64,000 nucleotides of DNA from contig OX155962.1 of assembly GCA_944548615.1 (NCBI GenBank), positions 2,693,298 through 2,757,297 on the forward strand, given 5' to 3'. The notes beneath the pieces were generated by a model. It worked only from the letters and a program-made list of their open reading frames with translations, was not told the origin of the DNA and made no database searches. Every line of letters starts with the position of its first letter. The stretch's first letter is position 1. This stretch comes from Micropterix aruncella. Taxonomy: Eukaryota > Arthropoda > Insecta > Lepidoptera > Micropterigidae. Of the stretch, positions 39,086 to 49,058 are shown in pieces. Both the position numbers and the translations under genes were made by a program.

Positions 39086-39647
39086 AGCTATTGCATAGCT
39101 TTTATCGCGGGCCTAGTAGGCCAGCGCGGCGACCGAATGAAGAAATTTCTTAACGAAAATTAATGATTTTAAACTGTTAATTACGTCTAAACGAGTACTG
39201 CTTACGATTCGAAAAAAATATATGTTAAACAAGAACATTTTCCTAATATTCTTAGCTTTGAATATTTTAGATTTTGTTTATATTACATAGTGTAATTAAT
39301 TTGTGAAATTAGGTCTAACCGAACACAAAAACGACTACTACGCAAATACTATCTGGCGTATTATTATGAAACCTGCACCATTTTAAAGATAATTTAATTA
39401 TCTATCTTTTTATCTACGATTTTTTTCGAATAATTTGGTTTTTTTGCTTTATTGAATAAAAAATTCGTGCGCGGCGCTCTATCGAAAGACGTTTAAATTA
39501 TTCCGAATCATTTGCTTCCGCAGCCGCAAATGATTCGGAATAATTTCAATGTTTTCCGATAGAGCGCAGTTATCTGATATCAGAAAAAATAAAATAAATA
39601 AACAATTATAATTGCATAAGTTGTTAAAAATGCTATGCAATAGCTTT
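39086..39647. mobile_element. MITE-like element with internal long hairpin
   Basis: AAGCTATTGCATAGC at 39087-39101 is inverted at 39630-39644 (GCTATGCAATAGCTT). Inside, 39474-39568 forms a double hairpin. The outer arms are GCGCTCTATCG and CGATAGAGCGC; the inner 21-bp arms, AAATTATTCCGAATCATTTGC and its inverse, enclose a 10-nt loop. No protein is encoded. Target duplication was not established. Confidence 0.55.
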
Positions 39648-40236
39648 ACCGTGGCAGTCCCCGAGTGCCACACGTATTTTTTTAGTATAAAAAGTGACAT
39701 TTATATCTACATATCTGCAGGCACCATGCGATTCATAACTGTACAATTGGAGCAATACGCACCACCTGTAGAAATCAAAAATACCAATATGTTATCAGTA
39801 AACGGTCAACACGACTAATAACTCCCGAACTAAATCGGATTTTTTCATAATAAAATCAAATCGAAAATTCCCTTTCATGAACCCTTTTAGAGCATATAAA
39901 ATACAATACTTCATCATCTTAAAATATTAAAACTAGTCTATTAATATAATAAATAAACATACTTCAATTAAAAGTTTATAAAATATGGCATAAACCCAAG
40001 TAAAACGAAATTTTATAATCAATTAAAACAAAGAAATAAAATGCAAATTAACAGTAGACATAAAAGTTACAAAAAATGTGATACGATCGCTCTACTCTAA
40101 TTCATTTAAATTAAATTAAAATTATTTGAAATAATAGAAAAATAATCATCAAAAAATCAACAAAAAAAGCATATGCCTAATATGCAACCCAAAATCAAAT
40201 AAACCAGAAATATAATAAAAAAATAGAGATATTTGG
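39648..40236. other. AT-rich stretch
   Basis: No gene, RNA gene or terminal repeat is seen. Confidence 0.45.
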
Positions 40237-40835
40237 AGATGTCGACTACGACATGCGAACCCGTCACCAGAGGAAGTTTTAATGATAATGATCATTCTGT
40301 CTCCCGTGGGGTGAACGCAGTAGACTTTTGTGAGATACAAATCTACCGTCCGGCAAAGCCACGAACCCGCCAGAGTCCAACGCCTTACGGCGAGGCACTA
40401 GAAAGGTAACCCAGTGGCCAGGTTTGGCAGGATAACTCCGTCTGGAATCAACCTTCAGGATACCTCCGTCCTCCCGACTGGTTACGGGGCCGAAGTCGCT
40501 TGCGTAGCCTCTACCTGTTATATTACAGCGGTAATTTAATATGAATTTATCGCGGACCTGGGAGTCCTTTGGCCATAATGCCATTCGGGATCGGGTGGCC
40601 ATAGGTCGTTTCAAGAGTGGCATGACAACAGGTCAACATCCACCCCCGCTGCTTAGGAGACAGTATATTTCCATAGTCTCCACACTCCTTCAGTAATTAG
40701 ACAGAGTGCAAAACCGATCGGCTGACACCGCACAGTGCGCGAACCGTCCAGTAGCGCCGGAGGGCGATTCTCCAGGGGAAACCGATCCACCAACCGTGAG
40801 GCCTGAAACGCGAGAGTCTATGAATGTCTTATTTA
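40237..40835 (-). mobile_element. Repeat family R copy
   Basis: The tail GTCGACTACGACATGCGAACCCGTCACC is at 40240-40268, CGCCTTACGGCGAGGC at 40381 and CACCGCACAGTGCGCGAACC at 40727, in minus-strand tail-to-head order. A short deletion near 40415 removes the CAGCCTCGCC block present in other copies. Confidence 0.75.
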
Positions 40836-41288
40836 CAAACCCCGGGAGCGCCAATACTATCGTTAACTTATAGAATCAGCTCAGGAATCAGAAGCAAAAG
40901 AAGAAGATGATTCAATTCAGCCCACACACCCGCAACAAGGTTAATATCCCCGGGCGACTTCCTGACTGGGCTCTGAATACAAATTAAACAGATTGTCATC
41001 TCAATTGGCCAAGAGCGATGGGCTCGTAATGGCTAGGATGCACTCCGCCGACGATATCAACCCTTGACCTGGGTGAATGTCTCTTGTCTCCGGAATACTT
41101 AAGCAATCGCGGGTTTGATCTCAAGTTGAATGGCACGGGCAAGCGCTGATCTGAATAACTCACGACTTTGAGGAGAATGTGATTGAGATGTTACTTGTTA
41201 GAGTATGTACTCGTATTTCGTATGTACTCAAAGTTTCTTTGCTGTGACTGCTTAGAAATATCTGCGAGACAGATAGGTCCATTGAAAC
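40836..41288. other. Unassigned stretch
   Basis: Mixed base composition with no recognised motif, ending at the palindromic element's target duplication. Confidence 0.4.
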
Positions 41289-41299
41289 ATTTGGCTATT

Positions 41300-41722
41300 A
41301 TAAATAGGATAGAAAACGAATTTACCGCGTGAAATTTGTAGGACCCGACGTTTCGGTGACGTTGCAGCCGCCGTTGTCTAGGGTAGACTGAAGAGCTGTC
41401 AGTCCGTTGTTTTGCGGGTAGGCCGCAAACTGCTACAGCCACTGCGTAGGTTATAACGGTGGTGGGGGGCCGGGCTCGGAGCGCGGGAAATTTTAAAAAT
41501 TCCCGCGCTCCGAGCCCGGACCCCACCACCGTTATAACCTACGCAGTGGCTGTAGCAGTTTGCGGCCTACCCGCAAAACAACGGACTGACAGCTCTTCAG
41601 TCTACCCTAGACAACGGCGGCTGCAACGTCACCGAAACGTCGGGTCCTACAAATTTCACGCGGTAAATTCGTTTTCTATCCTATTTATAATGTCAAACAA
41701 CCGCGATAGTCTTCGATTTTAT
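41300..41722. mobile_element. Giant near-perfect palindrome (foldback element) with 11-bp target duplication
   Basis: Bases 41300-41690 read almost identically on both strands: two arms of about 195 bp meet at AATTTTAAAAATT near 41494. The flanks are ATTTGGCTATT at 41289-41299 and 41723-41733, a target duplication, leaving a short unpaired tail ATGTCAAACAACCGCGATAG (41690-41709). Arms carry ACGTTTCGGTGACGTTGCAG and CGCGTGAAATTTGTAG. A shorter sister with the same ends and tail is at 54778-54954; half copies are at 42605-42712 and 59605-59790. The variable 11-12 bp duplications suggest retrotransposition, possibly by a Penelope-like or LINE enzyme. No protein is encoded. Confidence 0.85.
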
Positions 41723-41733
41723 ATTTGGCTATT

Positions 41734-42445
41734 GTCGACTACAATGGGCGAACCCGACACCCCAGGAAGTTTTAACGATAACAACCGTTTTGACTCCCGT
41801 GGGGTGAGCGTGGAAGACTTTGGGACGATACAAATTTACCGTCAAGCAAAGCTACGAATCTGCCAAGAGTCCAGCGCCTCACGGCGAGACACTTGAAGGT
41901 AACCCAGTAGGCTACTTCGCCCCCTGGCTACCAGTTTTGGCAGGATATCCTCCGTCTGGAATTAAACCTCAGGATGCCTCTGTCCTTCCGACTGATTACG
42001 AGACCGAGGTCGCTTGCGCGGTTTCTACCTGTTCTATTACAGCAGTAATTTAATATGAATTTATCGCGGACCTGGGCGTCCTTTGCCCGTAATGCCACTC
42101 GGGATCGGGTGGCCCGAGGTCATTTTAAGAGTGCCATGACAACAGGTCAACATCCACCCCCGCTGCTTAGAAGACAGTATATTTTCATAGTCTCCACACT
42201 CCTTCAGTAATTAGACAGAGTGCACAACCGACCGGCTGACACCGCACGGTGCGCGAACCGTCCAGTAGTCCAGGAGGGCGATTCCCCAGGGGGAACCGAT
42301 CCACCAGCCGTGAGGCCTGAGACGCGAAAGTCCTTCCTGTAGTAGTCCCTCACAAGGGGAGGCTACTGAATAGGAGCTGAATCGTGAGTCGGGCCGATCC
42401 GAGAACACATTGGATTTTAAGGCCCAAGCTGCACAGAACCATTCG
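41734..42445 (-). mobile_element. Repeat family R copy (long-head subfamily)
   Basis: Tail to head on the plus strand: GTCGACTACAATGGGCGAACCCGACACC at 41735, CGCCTCACGGCGAGAC at 41875, CACCGCACGGTGCGCGAACC at 42240, and head GAACACATTGGATTTTAAGGCCCAAGCTGCAC at 42402-42433. The long head matches the copy at 45412. Confidence 0.75.
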
Positions 42446-42604
42446 CACCACTATTGATAATAAATTCTTTTAAATTGCTCAGATTCATAGTACAATTTGG
42501 CAACCGTTACGAAACGGCGACATGCAGGTGGCGCTGTTAGCATTGACGACCAAAGTAATAGGAATCTATGAAATCTGTCAATTAATAGCAATCTATGAGA
42601 CTGT

Positions 42605-42712
42605 CTAGCAGTCTACCCTAGACAACGGCGGCTGCAACGTCGCCGAAACGTCGGGTGCTACAAACTTCACGCGGTAAATTCGTTTCTATCCTATTTATAA
42701 CAGCAATATATT
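42605..42712 (+). mobile_element. Half copy of the palindromic element
   Basis: AGTCTACCCTAGACAACGGCGGCTGCAACG ... CCTATTTATAA matches the right arm of 41300-41690 with few changes. The left arm and the ATGTCAAACAACC tail are missing. Confidence 0.85.
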
Positions 42713-43029
42713 TGGCAATCAATAACAAGGACCATTATTTTTTATATATATATAGGACTGACTGATTATAAAACCCCAGTAACGTAACCAATGGTAACAA
42801 TACAATTATTAATGTCATTTATCGAATTTATACAGGCTGATTACATAACTGAAATGTTACTAAGAGATAGAATGTCATTTATTAGTCTATCTGAACACAT
42901 ACGTACGTAATCATTACGTATTGAAACCTATATACCAAATAAAAATGGCATCTTTATGTAAATAATAATAAAATAATAAGAGCTATGATTTCAAAATTCG
43001 TTTGTTATTATATTCAACCTGAAGATAAC
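42713..43029. other. AT-rich stretch
   Basis: Nothing recognised. Confidence 0.4.
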
Positions 43030-43180
43030 CTACTGCTCTGCTCTTGATCCTTGGTTACAGTAGTGATTTGTTCTCGCACTCCTCCGTACGTAGAGCCCGT
43101 CTCTGGAATGCTTTACCCGCACGTATATGGATAGCACCGAGTTTGTATTTCCTAAAATATCTACAGTCGCGCAGTCTACT
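43030..43180 (+). pseudogene. LINE ORF2 C-terminal scrap
   Basis: One frame reads SHSSVRRARLWNALPARIW followed by APSLYFLKYL, the RLWNALP signature of LINE ORF2 ends. Only about 45 codons survive, with a possible AT-rich 3' region after it. Confidence 0.6.
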
Positions 43181-43663
43181 TTTCTAAAATGACAAGTTTC
43201 TCGTAATTACAAGTATTTGTAATGACTGCTATCTTTCCTAAAATGTCGCGACTCGTCTACTGTTTAAAAACATATTTTTCAAAATTACTTTCTTGACTTA
43301 CTTGTTAAGTTATGCTTTTTAAGGCTGACTCAGATTTTCTTTTAGCAAATAAAATGAACGTCAAATGATTAAAAATGGTAATGACGGAAAGTGGTGATGA
43401 TGAAAAATGGTGATAAAAATGTACTGTTCGCGGTACGTTACTTACTTAGACCACCACATTGTCTAGTCTAGATGATTGCAACAAAAAAAGGAATTTACAG
43501 CGAACAATGAATAGAATAGTAGCTGTCCAAAGTTAGCCGATGCATCATGCATGTTGGGAAAGGAGAAGAGGGCCTCGCGAAATGTATACCATGACCACAT
43601 CAAATTAAGGTCTAGCCCCGCCACTGGTTGGCGCTCGGGGAGGGGGGCTTGTCTGTTTGTCGG
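43181..43663. other. Unassigned stretch with a G-rich repeat end
   Basis: The part from 43610 (TTGGCGCTCGGGGAGGGGGGCTTGTCTG ... AAAAGTCTTGGGGTGACAC) is related to 48063-48115 (TTGGCGCGCGAGGGTGATTGTCTG ... GAAAGTCTAGGAGTGACAC). Both appear to be copies of one unnamed repeat. Confidence 0.5.
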
Positions 43664-43678
43664 AAAAGTCTTGGGGTG

Positions 43679-43957
43679 ACACACGGCCCGGTGGCATAGT
43701 GGTTAGGTCGCCTGATCCTACATTGTAAGGTCCCGGGTTCGATTCCCGGCTGGGTCACCATTTTCCGTTTGGATCAAATTAACGGAATTGCATTTCAATT
43801 CTGTCGATCGAATGCAATAACAAGACACACACTTACATACATCTTACACGCACACATACATATAATACGTCATAGTAGGGTTGGTTGTAAGAGATTGTAT
43901 ATGACAATAAACCAGCCTATTGTGATATTTCGGAATATAGAGTATAAACAAACAAAC
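43679..43957 (+). mobile_element. tRNA-derived SINE, copy 2, with 15-bp target duplication
   Basis: AAAAGTCTTGGGGTG stands on both sides (43664-43678 and 43958-43972). The tRNA-like head has its A box at 43692-43702 and B box at 43736-43746. The predicted acceptor stem GGCCCGG/CTGGGTC pairs at all seven positions with G-T wobbles. The tail is AAACAAACAAAC. It inserted at the edge of the 5S-like sequence that starts at 43975. Confidence 0.95.
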
Positions 43958-43974
43958 AAAAGTCTTGGGGTGTA

Positions 43975-44092
43975 GTAGCGTCCGTAGCCCCGTTGTCACC
44001 GGTTCTCCTCGTTGTTACCGAAGTTAAGGAGCGGCGGGCACGGTCAATACTGGGATGGGTGACCGCCTGAGTATTTGACTGCGTGATGCTAC
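43975..44092 (+). ncRNA. 5S rRNA-derived sequence (5S-like gene or SINE3 head)
   Basis: The 118-nt stretch follows 5S rRNA along most of its length: CACCGGTTCTC, ACCGAAGTTAAG (box A region), GGTCAATACT and GGATGGGTGACCGCCTG (box C region). The terminal stem differs from the usual animal sequence yet still pairs: GTAGCGTC (43975-43982) with GATGCTAC (44085-44092), eight of eight including one G-T. The internal polymerase III promoter therefore looks largely intact. No T4 terminator follows; instead about 80 bp of body and an A8 run (44172-44179) come next, as in 5S-derived SINE3 elements. A functional 5S rRNA gene is unlikely. Confidence 0.8.
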
Positions 44093-44180
44093 AAATTCCC
44101 ACCTAGAAGATGGTGCCAATAGGCAACAAGGTGGGTTCCACAAAAAGGCATATATATACCTTGTGGGTTAAAAAAAACGA
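44093..44180 (+). repeat. Body and A-tail following the 5S-like head
   Basis: AAATTCCCACCTAGAAG ... CCTTGTGGGTTAAAAAAAA. AAGGTGGGTTCC pairs loosely with the CCCACCT near its start, suggesting a small hairpin. It is unique in this window, so its limits are approximate. Confidence 0.45.
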
Positions 44181-44655
44181 TTCGCCAAAAGCCAAGACGC
44201 TTAGCCAAAAGAGTGCATCAATGAGATTTCTATAAACCACAATCATTCGACGTGCATAACATAGCATCTTGTCAGATTATAAAATATTCCAGATGAAGAA
44301 CAGAAAGCTCTTGAAGTGCATTCAAATTAAAAACGAAGCAGGCCTTGCAGCTCGCTCAATATGCATCGCCTGAGTCACTGTTCCACTTTAAAAGGAGTTA
44401 TGAAGCCTGTTGTTGTTCACGGGCGAGGCAGGTTACTCCCACATGAAACAAGCCAGTGTATTATTAAACGCTTCAATTTGATACGTTTGTACTTTCATTG
44501 GAAACGAATAGTGGTATTTAGCGGCATCCTAATATGTATGGACAAGGTTAGGGAATAAGCACAACGCAACTTTTAGCAGTGTTAATAACGGAGGCGACAT
44601 TAGTTAAAATTAATGTATACTAGCTACTACTACCACGATGTATGTAGATTGAATG
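44181..44655. other. Unassigned stretch
   Basis: No gene is recognised. A 65-codon frame at 44361 has no known motif. Confidence 0.4.
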
Positions 44656-45366
44656 TGTACTTTTTACTATTTCAATTTCAATTTATTTATTTCCAAAAAA
44701 ATCTTAACAGATTGTAGAAACTTAATATTTAGGTACATTTAAATTACAGTCTATTAATTCGTTTTTACAATATTTAAATTTATCACCACGTACATACAGT
44801 TACTTCATTATTGCTTTTAGGGCATCAAAATCATTTTTATGATTTATTTACTAAAACCACAAATTCAAATAATCAATAAAAATAATCAAGAAATTAAAAT
44901 CAGAAAAAGTCAGAATAATTAAAAAATGCTACTTAAAATTGTCAAAAAAAATGGCCAAAAATTTTGAAAAATTATTTAAAATTAACAAACTCATCAATCG
45001 AGTAAAAAGCTTTGTCTAATAAGAATTCTTTGAGTAACTTTTTGAATAAGCTTTCCACTTGAATAGTTTTTAAACTTTCCGGTAGCCTGTTAAAGTAATA
45101 TGGCACGGAGTATTTTGTGTCTTGCCTTGCTGTGTTTAGTTTAATACATGGTATAAATGTTTAATTTATTTCTCGTATTTTTAGTATGTGTATCTGAAAA
45201 CTTTTTATAATGTGTTTCTTTATTCTTAAAAAACTCAATCAGTAACTTAAAGAGATAGAGTGAGGTTAAGGCGAAGATTCTTAGCCTTTTAAAAATGGGT
45301 CGACACGACTCTTCACTTTTCACCTTTGCAATTATTCGTACTGCTCTCTTTTGGAGTATAAATGTG
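44656..45366 (-). mobile_element. 5'-truncated LINE with ORF2 C-terminal region
   Basis: The minus-strand frame from about 45365 reads FILQKRAVRIIAKVKSEESC and SLYLFKLLIEF, the QKRAVRII ... LYIFKLL pattern after the RT in Jockey-type LINEs. The first residues of the apparent ORF lie in the adjoining R copy and are not LINE. Decayed coding and 3' sequence continue to a tail with (TTTCAA)n-like repeats at 44670-44682. Confidence 0.8.
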
Positions 45367-45371
45367 GGTTC

Positions 45372-46604
45372 CCTATGAACTATCCCGTCCCACCGGTTGG
45401 GAACGGTTTCGTGCAGCTTGGGCCACAAGATCCATTTTGTTCTCGGATCTGCCTAACTCACGATTCAGCTCCTATTCAGAAGCCTCCTCAAGACAAGACT
45501 CTCGTGTCTCAGGCCTCACGGCTGGTGGTCCGGTTTCTCCTGGTGGGATTGCCTCTCGGCGCTACTGGGCGGTTTGCGCACCGTTCGGCGACGCCTATCG
45601 GTTGTGCACTCTGACTAATTGCTGCAATGAAGGAGTCTGGAGACTATGGAAATATACTGTCTTCTTAGCAGCGGGGATGGATGTTGACCTGTCGTCAACC
45701 ACTCTTGAAACGAGCTACCTGCTTCTTAATTCAGAGCCAGGCAAAATATGCCTTTGGTCCGCGATAGCACACCACTGAACTCACGACAGGTAGAGGTCGC
45801 GCAAGCGACTTTGAACACGTGACCAGTCGTGAGGTTGGAGATATCCTGACGGTTAATTACAGATGAAGATATCCTTCCAAAACTGGTAGTCAGGGGGCGA
45901 GGCTGCCCGCTGAGGACCTTTTCTGGTTCCTCGCCGTAAGGCGTTAATCTCTGACGGCAGGTGGCGTAACTAGACAGTGGATTGTTTTTAACACGCTTTT
46001 ATTAGGTCGACCTGTATGTAACTATGTAATGGAATCTAAGGTAACTAATTTAACCATTTTCCAAGGATCGTAGCGTCACGAAATTTGGCAGCTGTATGTA
46101 GTTCTGATGACAATACAATAATATGGTACTGTCGAACTGATATGATGATGGAGTCGGAAGATATGAACTGGAACTTCATGATGGAACATCGTATCATAGC
46201 TGTGTTTGGACTTGTTAGAAAAGTCTTGGAATGAACTTTGACCACGATTAGGTTTCAAGGTCTGATTATGAAGCCGGAAGATAGGCACTGGCATTCCATG
46301 ATGAAATATCGTATCATAGCCGTGTTTGGACTTGTTAGAAAGGTCTCGTAATGAACTTTGACCACGATTTAGTTTCAAGGTCTCATGATGAAGCCGGAAG
46401 ACAGGAACTGGCATTTCATGATGGAATATCGTATCATAGTCGTGTTTGCATTTATAAAAGCGTGTTTTTAGTGTTTCTTTTAAACTAATAATTTATTTAT
46501 TTCGTACAAAGTCTTCTGCGCTCACCTCACGAGAGACAGAACGATCCAATATCGTTAAAACTTCCTGAGGTGACGGGTTCGCCCGTTGTAGTTGACAGCT
46601 CTAG
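45372..46604 (+). mobile_element. Repeat family R copy split by an element with 120-bp repeats
   Basis: R sequence runs 45372-45985 (head GTTCTCGGATCTGCCTAACTCACG at 45439; CGCCGTAAGGCG at 45933) and resumes 46500-46604 (TCTTCTGCGCTCACCTCACG). The tail ends with ACGGG-TTCG-CCCGT hairpin (46573-46586), 14 nt, then CTAG-T at 46601. That hairpin plus CTAG is the 3'-end architecture of Helitrons; only this and the 55016 end show it clearly. Confidence 0.75.
45986..46499. mobile_element. Element M, copy 1 (three ~120-bp internal repeats)
   Basis: It starts AACACGCTTTTATTAGGTCGACC and shows an inverted AAAGCGTGTT at 46457-46466. Inside, a unit of about 120 bp with ATCGTATCATAG and GTGTTTGGACTTGTTAGAAA is repeated almost three times. 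Apparent repetitive ORFs come from this periodicity. A second copy in the opposite orientation is at 61890-62516. Class unknown. Confidence 0.75.
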
Positions 46605-47311
46605 TTATCCCGTCCCACCAATCCACGAGGAGGGAAACTACTGTGAACGAACAAATATATTTTTTTCGAGATGAAGAAAATAAAAGAGTTATCGGGAAAA
46701 GAAAGAGCATATGCTATCATCATCTGAGGAATAAAAGGTTTTGTCGATAAATTAATTATGTTGAAAGGTAGAATTATGCAAGGCGAGATTAGACTCAAAA
46801 ACGGTGTCTGTAAGGCTGTCATAACGACCCATTTTTATACTTATTATTTTTACCAATATATTTTTACCAATACCACCAATATGATAATTGTTATTCCTAC
46901 TTACCTTCCTTGTTACAATCTGGTATAGTTTGCGATTTTAGCACGAACTTTTAAAGCCCAGGACGAATGTTTATTTAAATAACTACATTTAGTGAAAATT
47001 TGATGGACCTAATCTATAAAAAATTATATGTAGAATGGGAGACAAGGTATATAAGATATACCTAGTTTATACAATATAAAATAGATAGTTTATACAATAT
47101 AAAATAAATAGTTTATACAATATAAAATAGATATTTAAACAAGGTATATAAAATAGGTAGATATTTTATCGTAAGCGGCGCTAATGGGGTGCTCTAACGT
47201 GCCCCCCCCAAACCTGCCCGTACGCGACTGATTCGACTCGACTAAAATTGCGCTGTCACCAAGAAAAGGTTGTAAACCACTGGCTTTGACAGTATTTTTA
47301 AAAACCATTTT
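46605..47311. other. AT-rich stretch before the assembly gap
   Basis: At 47063-47150 a unit like GTTTATACAATATAAAATA is repeated about four times. A C7 run is at 47202-47208. No gene is supported. Confidence 0.45.
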
Positions 47312-47511
47312 NNNNNNNNNNNNNNNNNNNNNNNNNNNNNNNNNNNNNNNNNNNNNNNNNNNNNNNNNNNNNNNNNNNNNNNNNNNNNNNNNNNNNNNNN
47401 NNNNNNNNNNNNNNNNNNNNNNNNNNNNNNNNNNNNNNNNNNNNNNNNNNNNNNNNNNNNNNNNNNNNNNNNNNNNNNNNNNNNNNNNNNNNNNNNNNNN
47501 NNNNNNNNNNN
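47312..47511. other. Assembly gap, 200 N
   Basis: Exactly 200 N, a conventional filler length, so the real gap size is unknown. Frames crossing it are not real. Confidence 0.99.
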
Positions 47512-47815
47512 GGTTATTTTCATTAATCATACTTTAGTATAAAGGCTCATTGTTGAAAATGCATGCTTTTTAAAAATATTTCGGCCCAAATACATATTTG
47601 TGCTAAAAACATTAAAATATGTAGTATGCTAGACCAAAATCTATATATTAATTTGAAACGTGTTTTTCCTGTAACCGCCATCGAGGTGTTTAAAAAAAGC
47701 TCTCGGTCTGTAGATGTGTAATCAAAAGAGAAAAACATAAAAAGTCATTAAAAGAGAAAAATAAAAACACTTCAACATTTTTTGCCCGTAATCGTCAAAT
47801 TGAGAGAACGGCTAG
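47512..47815. other. AT-rich stretch after the gap
   Basis: Nothing recognised. Confidence 0.4.
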
Positions 47816-48115
47816 GATTGCTCCGTGCGGCGGTGGGGGAAATGGTGGGAGGAAGGGAGTGAAGAATAGGCGGGAGGAGGAGGTATTTGTGGAGGGGTGG
47901 GGGCGTGAGAGGGGTGAGTTGGGGAGTTAGGGAGAGGGGGTTGGGGGAGAAGGGGAAGAGGGTGAGAGAGAGGGAAAGTTGGAGGGGGGGTCGGAGGGAA
48001 AGGGCGGAAGGGGTCGGAGGGAGGGGGTGTTTGGGGTTTGATGGGGTAAGGGGTTATGGGGGTTTGGCGCGCGAGGGTGATTGTCTGCATGCCGGGAAAG
48101 TCTAGGAGTGACACA
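47816..48115. repeat. G-rich low-complexity tract
   Basis: The plus strand is almost all G with interspersed A/T (GGGGGAGAAGGGG and similar). Many GGG runs could form G-quadruplexes. The right end (48063-48115) is shared with 43610-43680. A proline-rich frame on the opposite strand reflects composition. Confidence 0.85.
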
Positions 48116-49058
48116 ACCGATTTTTTAAAACTCAATATAGTTTAAAATAAATTTTAAAGATTTCAATAATTTCACCCGATCTAGGGAATGTAATCTGTAT
48201 TGGCACGAAACTTTTTGTTTACTTTCTGTCACACGTCATAACACGTACGCGTCGCTCTTCGATTGTTCCTGACCGTTTTCTCCAAGACCTATGTGACATT
48301 CCTGGTCGTAGATCAGGTACGCAAGGCACCACAACGCAATTAAATTATTCCAAAGAAATATTATTTTGTACATAAATAAGAATTATGTTTTCGTTTATTT
48401 TTGAAACATTACTATCAATATAGTGACCGATGTTTTTTATTCTTTTTTTGTTTTCTTTGTTTTTTAGATAAAATTCTTTTACTTTATTTTCTTTTAATTT
48501 AAGCAATATAATAAGATTTAACATTTAATAAAAAAATGTTTATGTTTAGGAATTTAATATTTGAATTATAAATACTGTGATTTCTACAGTTTTTTGTATT
48601 TTCTACGCCTAGATGGGCAAAAGATAAAATAAATAGATTTGATTTGGCATGTAATTTACGTATTTTACGTGGCGATGTTTATGAAGCGGAACGGAATAAA
48701 AAATATCGTATACCAAACGGAACGCTATCGAAATCATGTTACATGTTACATGAAATAAAACGGCAGGTTTCGGACTAAATACGCCCTGTAATGTTAAATT
48801 ATCGAAAAACTGTCATGTAGGTGGAGGGCATAAAATTAAAATATCGATACATTTAATTTAATCGTCACTATTCCGCGCGTAAGCTGTCATCTCTATACGG
48901 CGGGAAATTACAAACGTTGTATTAGGTACCCAGATCCATTACCACTTTCCCAATTTTTGGGGACCATCATTACGGTCGGATGTGTTTTCCATGTCTTATT
49001 GAAGCGTCGCTCGAAGTCATTCCATCCTCGATCAAGCAACATTACAGACATAGCTGGC
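48116..49058. other. AT-rich stretch
   Basis: No gene is recognised. The sequence becomes LINE at about 49059. Confidence 0.4.

Noticed and set aside
41300..41722. Hammerhead ribozyme in the palindromic family, because of CCGAAACGTCGGG
   Set aside because: GAAAC-GTC resembles one half of the hammerhead core, but no CTGANGA box was found at a suitable place on either strand.
43679..43760. Genuine tRNA gene
   Set aside because: The head has good A and B boxes, but it encodes CCA, has a poor anticodon arm, continues into a 190-bp body and has target duplications, so it is a SINE.
46045..46414. Repetitive 40-residue-period proteins here and at 62037-62480
   Set aside because: They come from the 120-bp DNA repeats of element M; reading frames differ in completeness between copies.
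47135..47537. ORFs through the N run
   Set aside because: Their length is produced by undefined bases.
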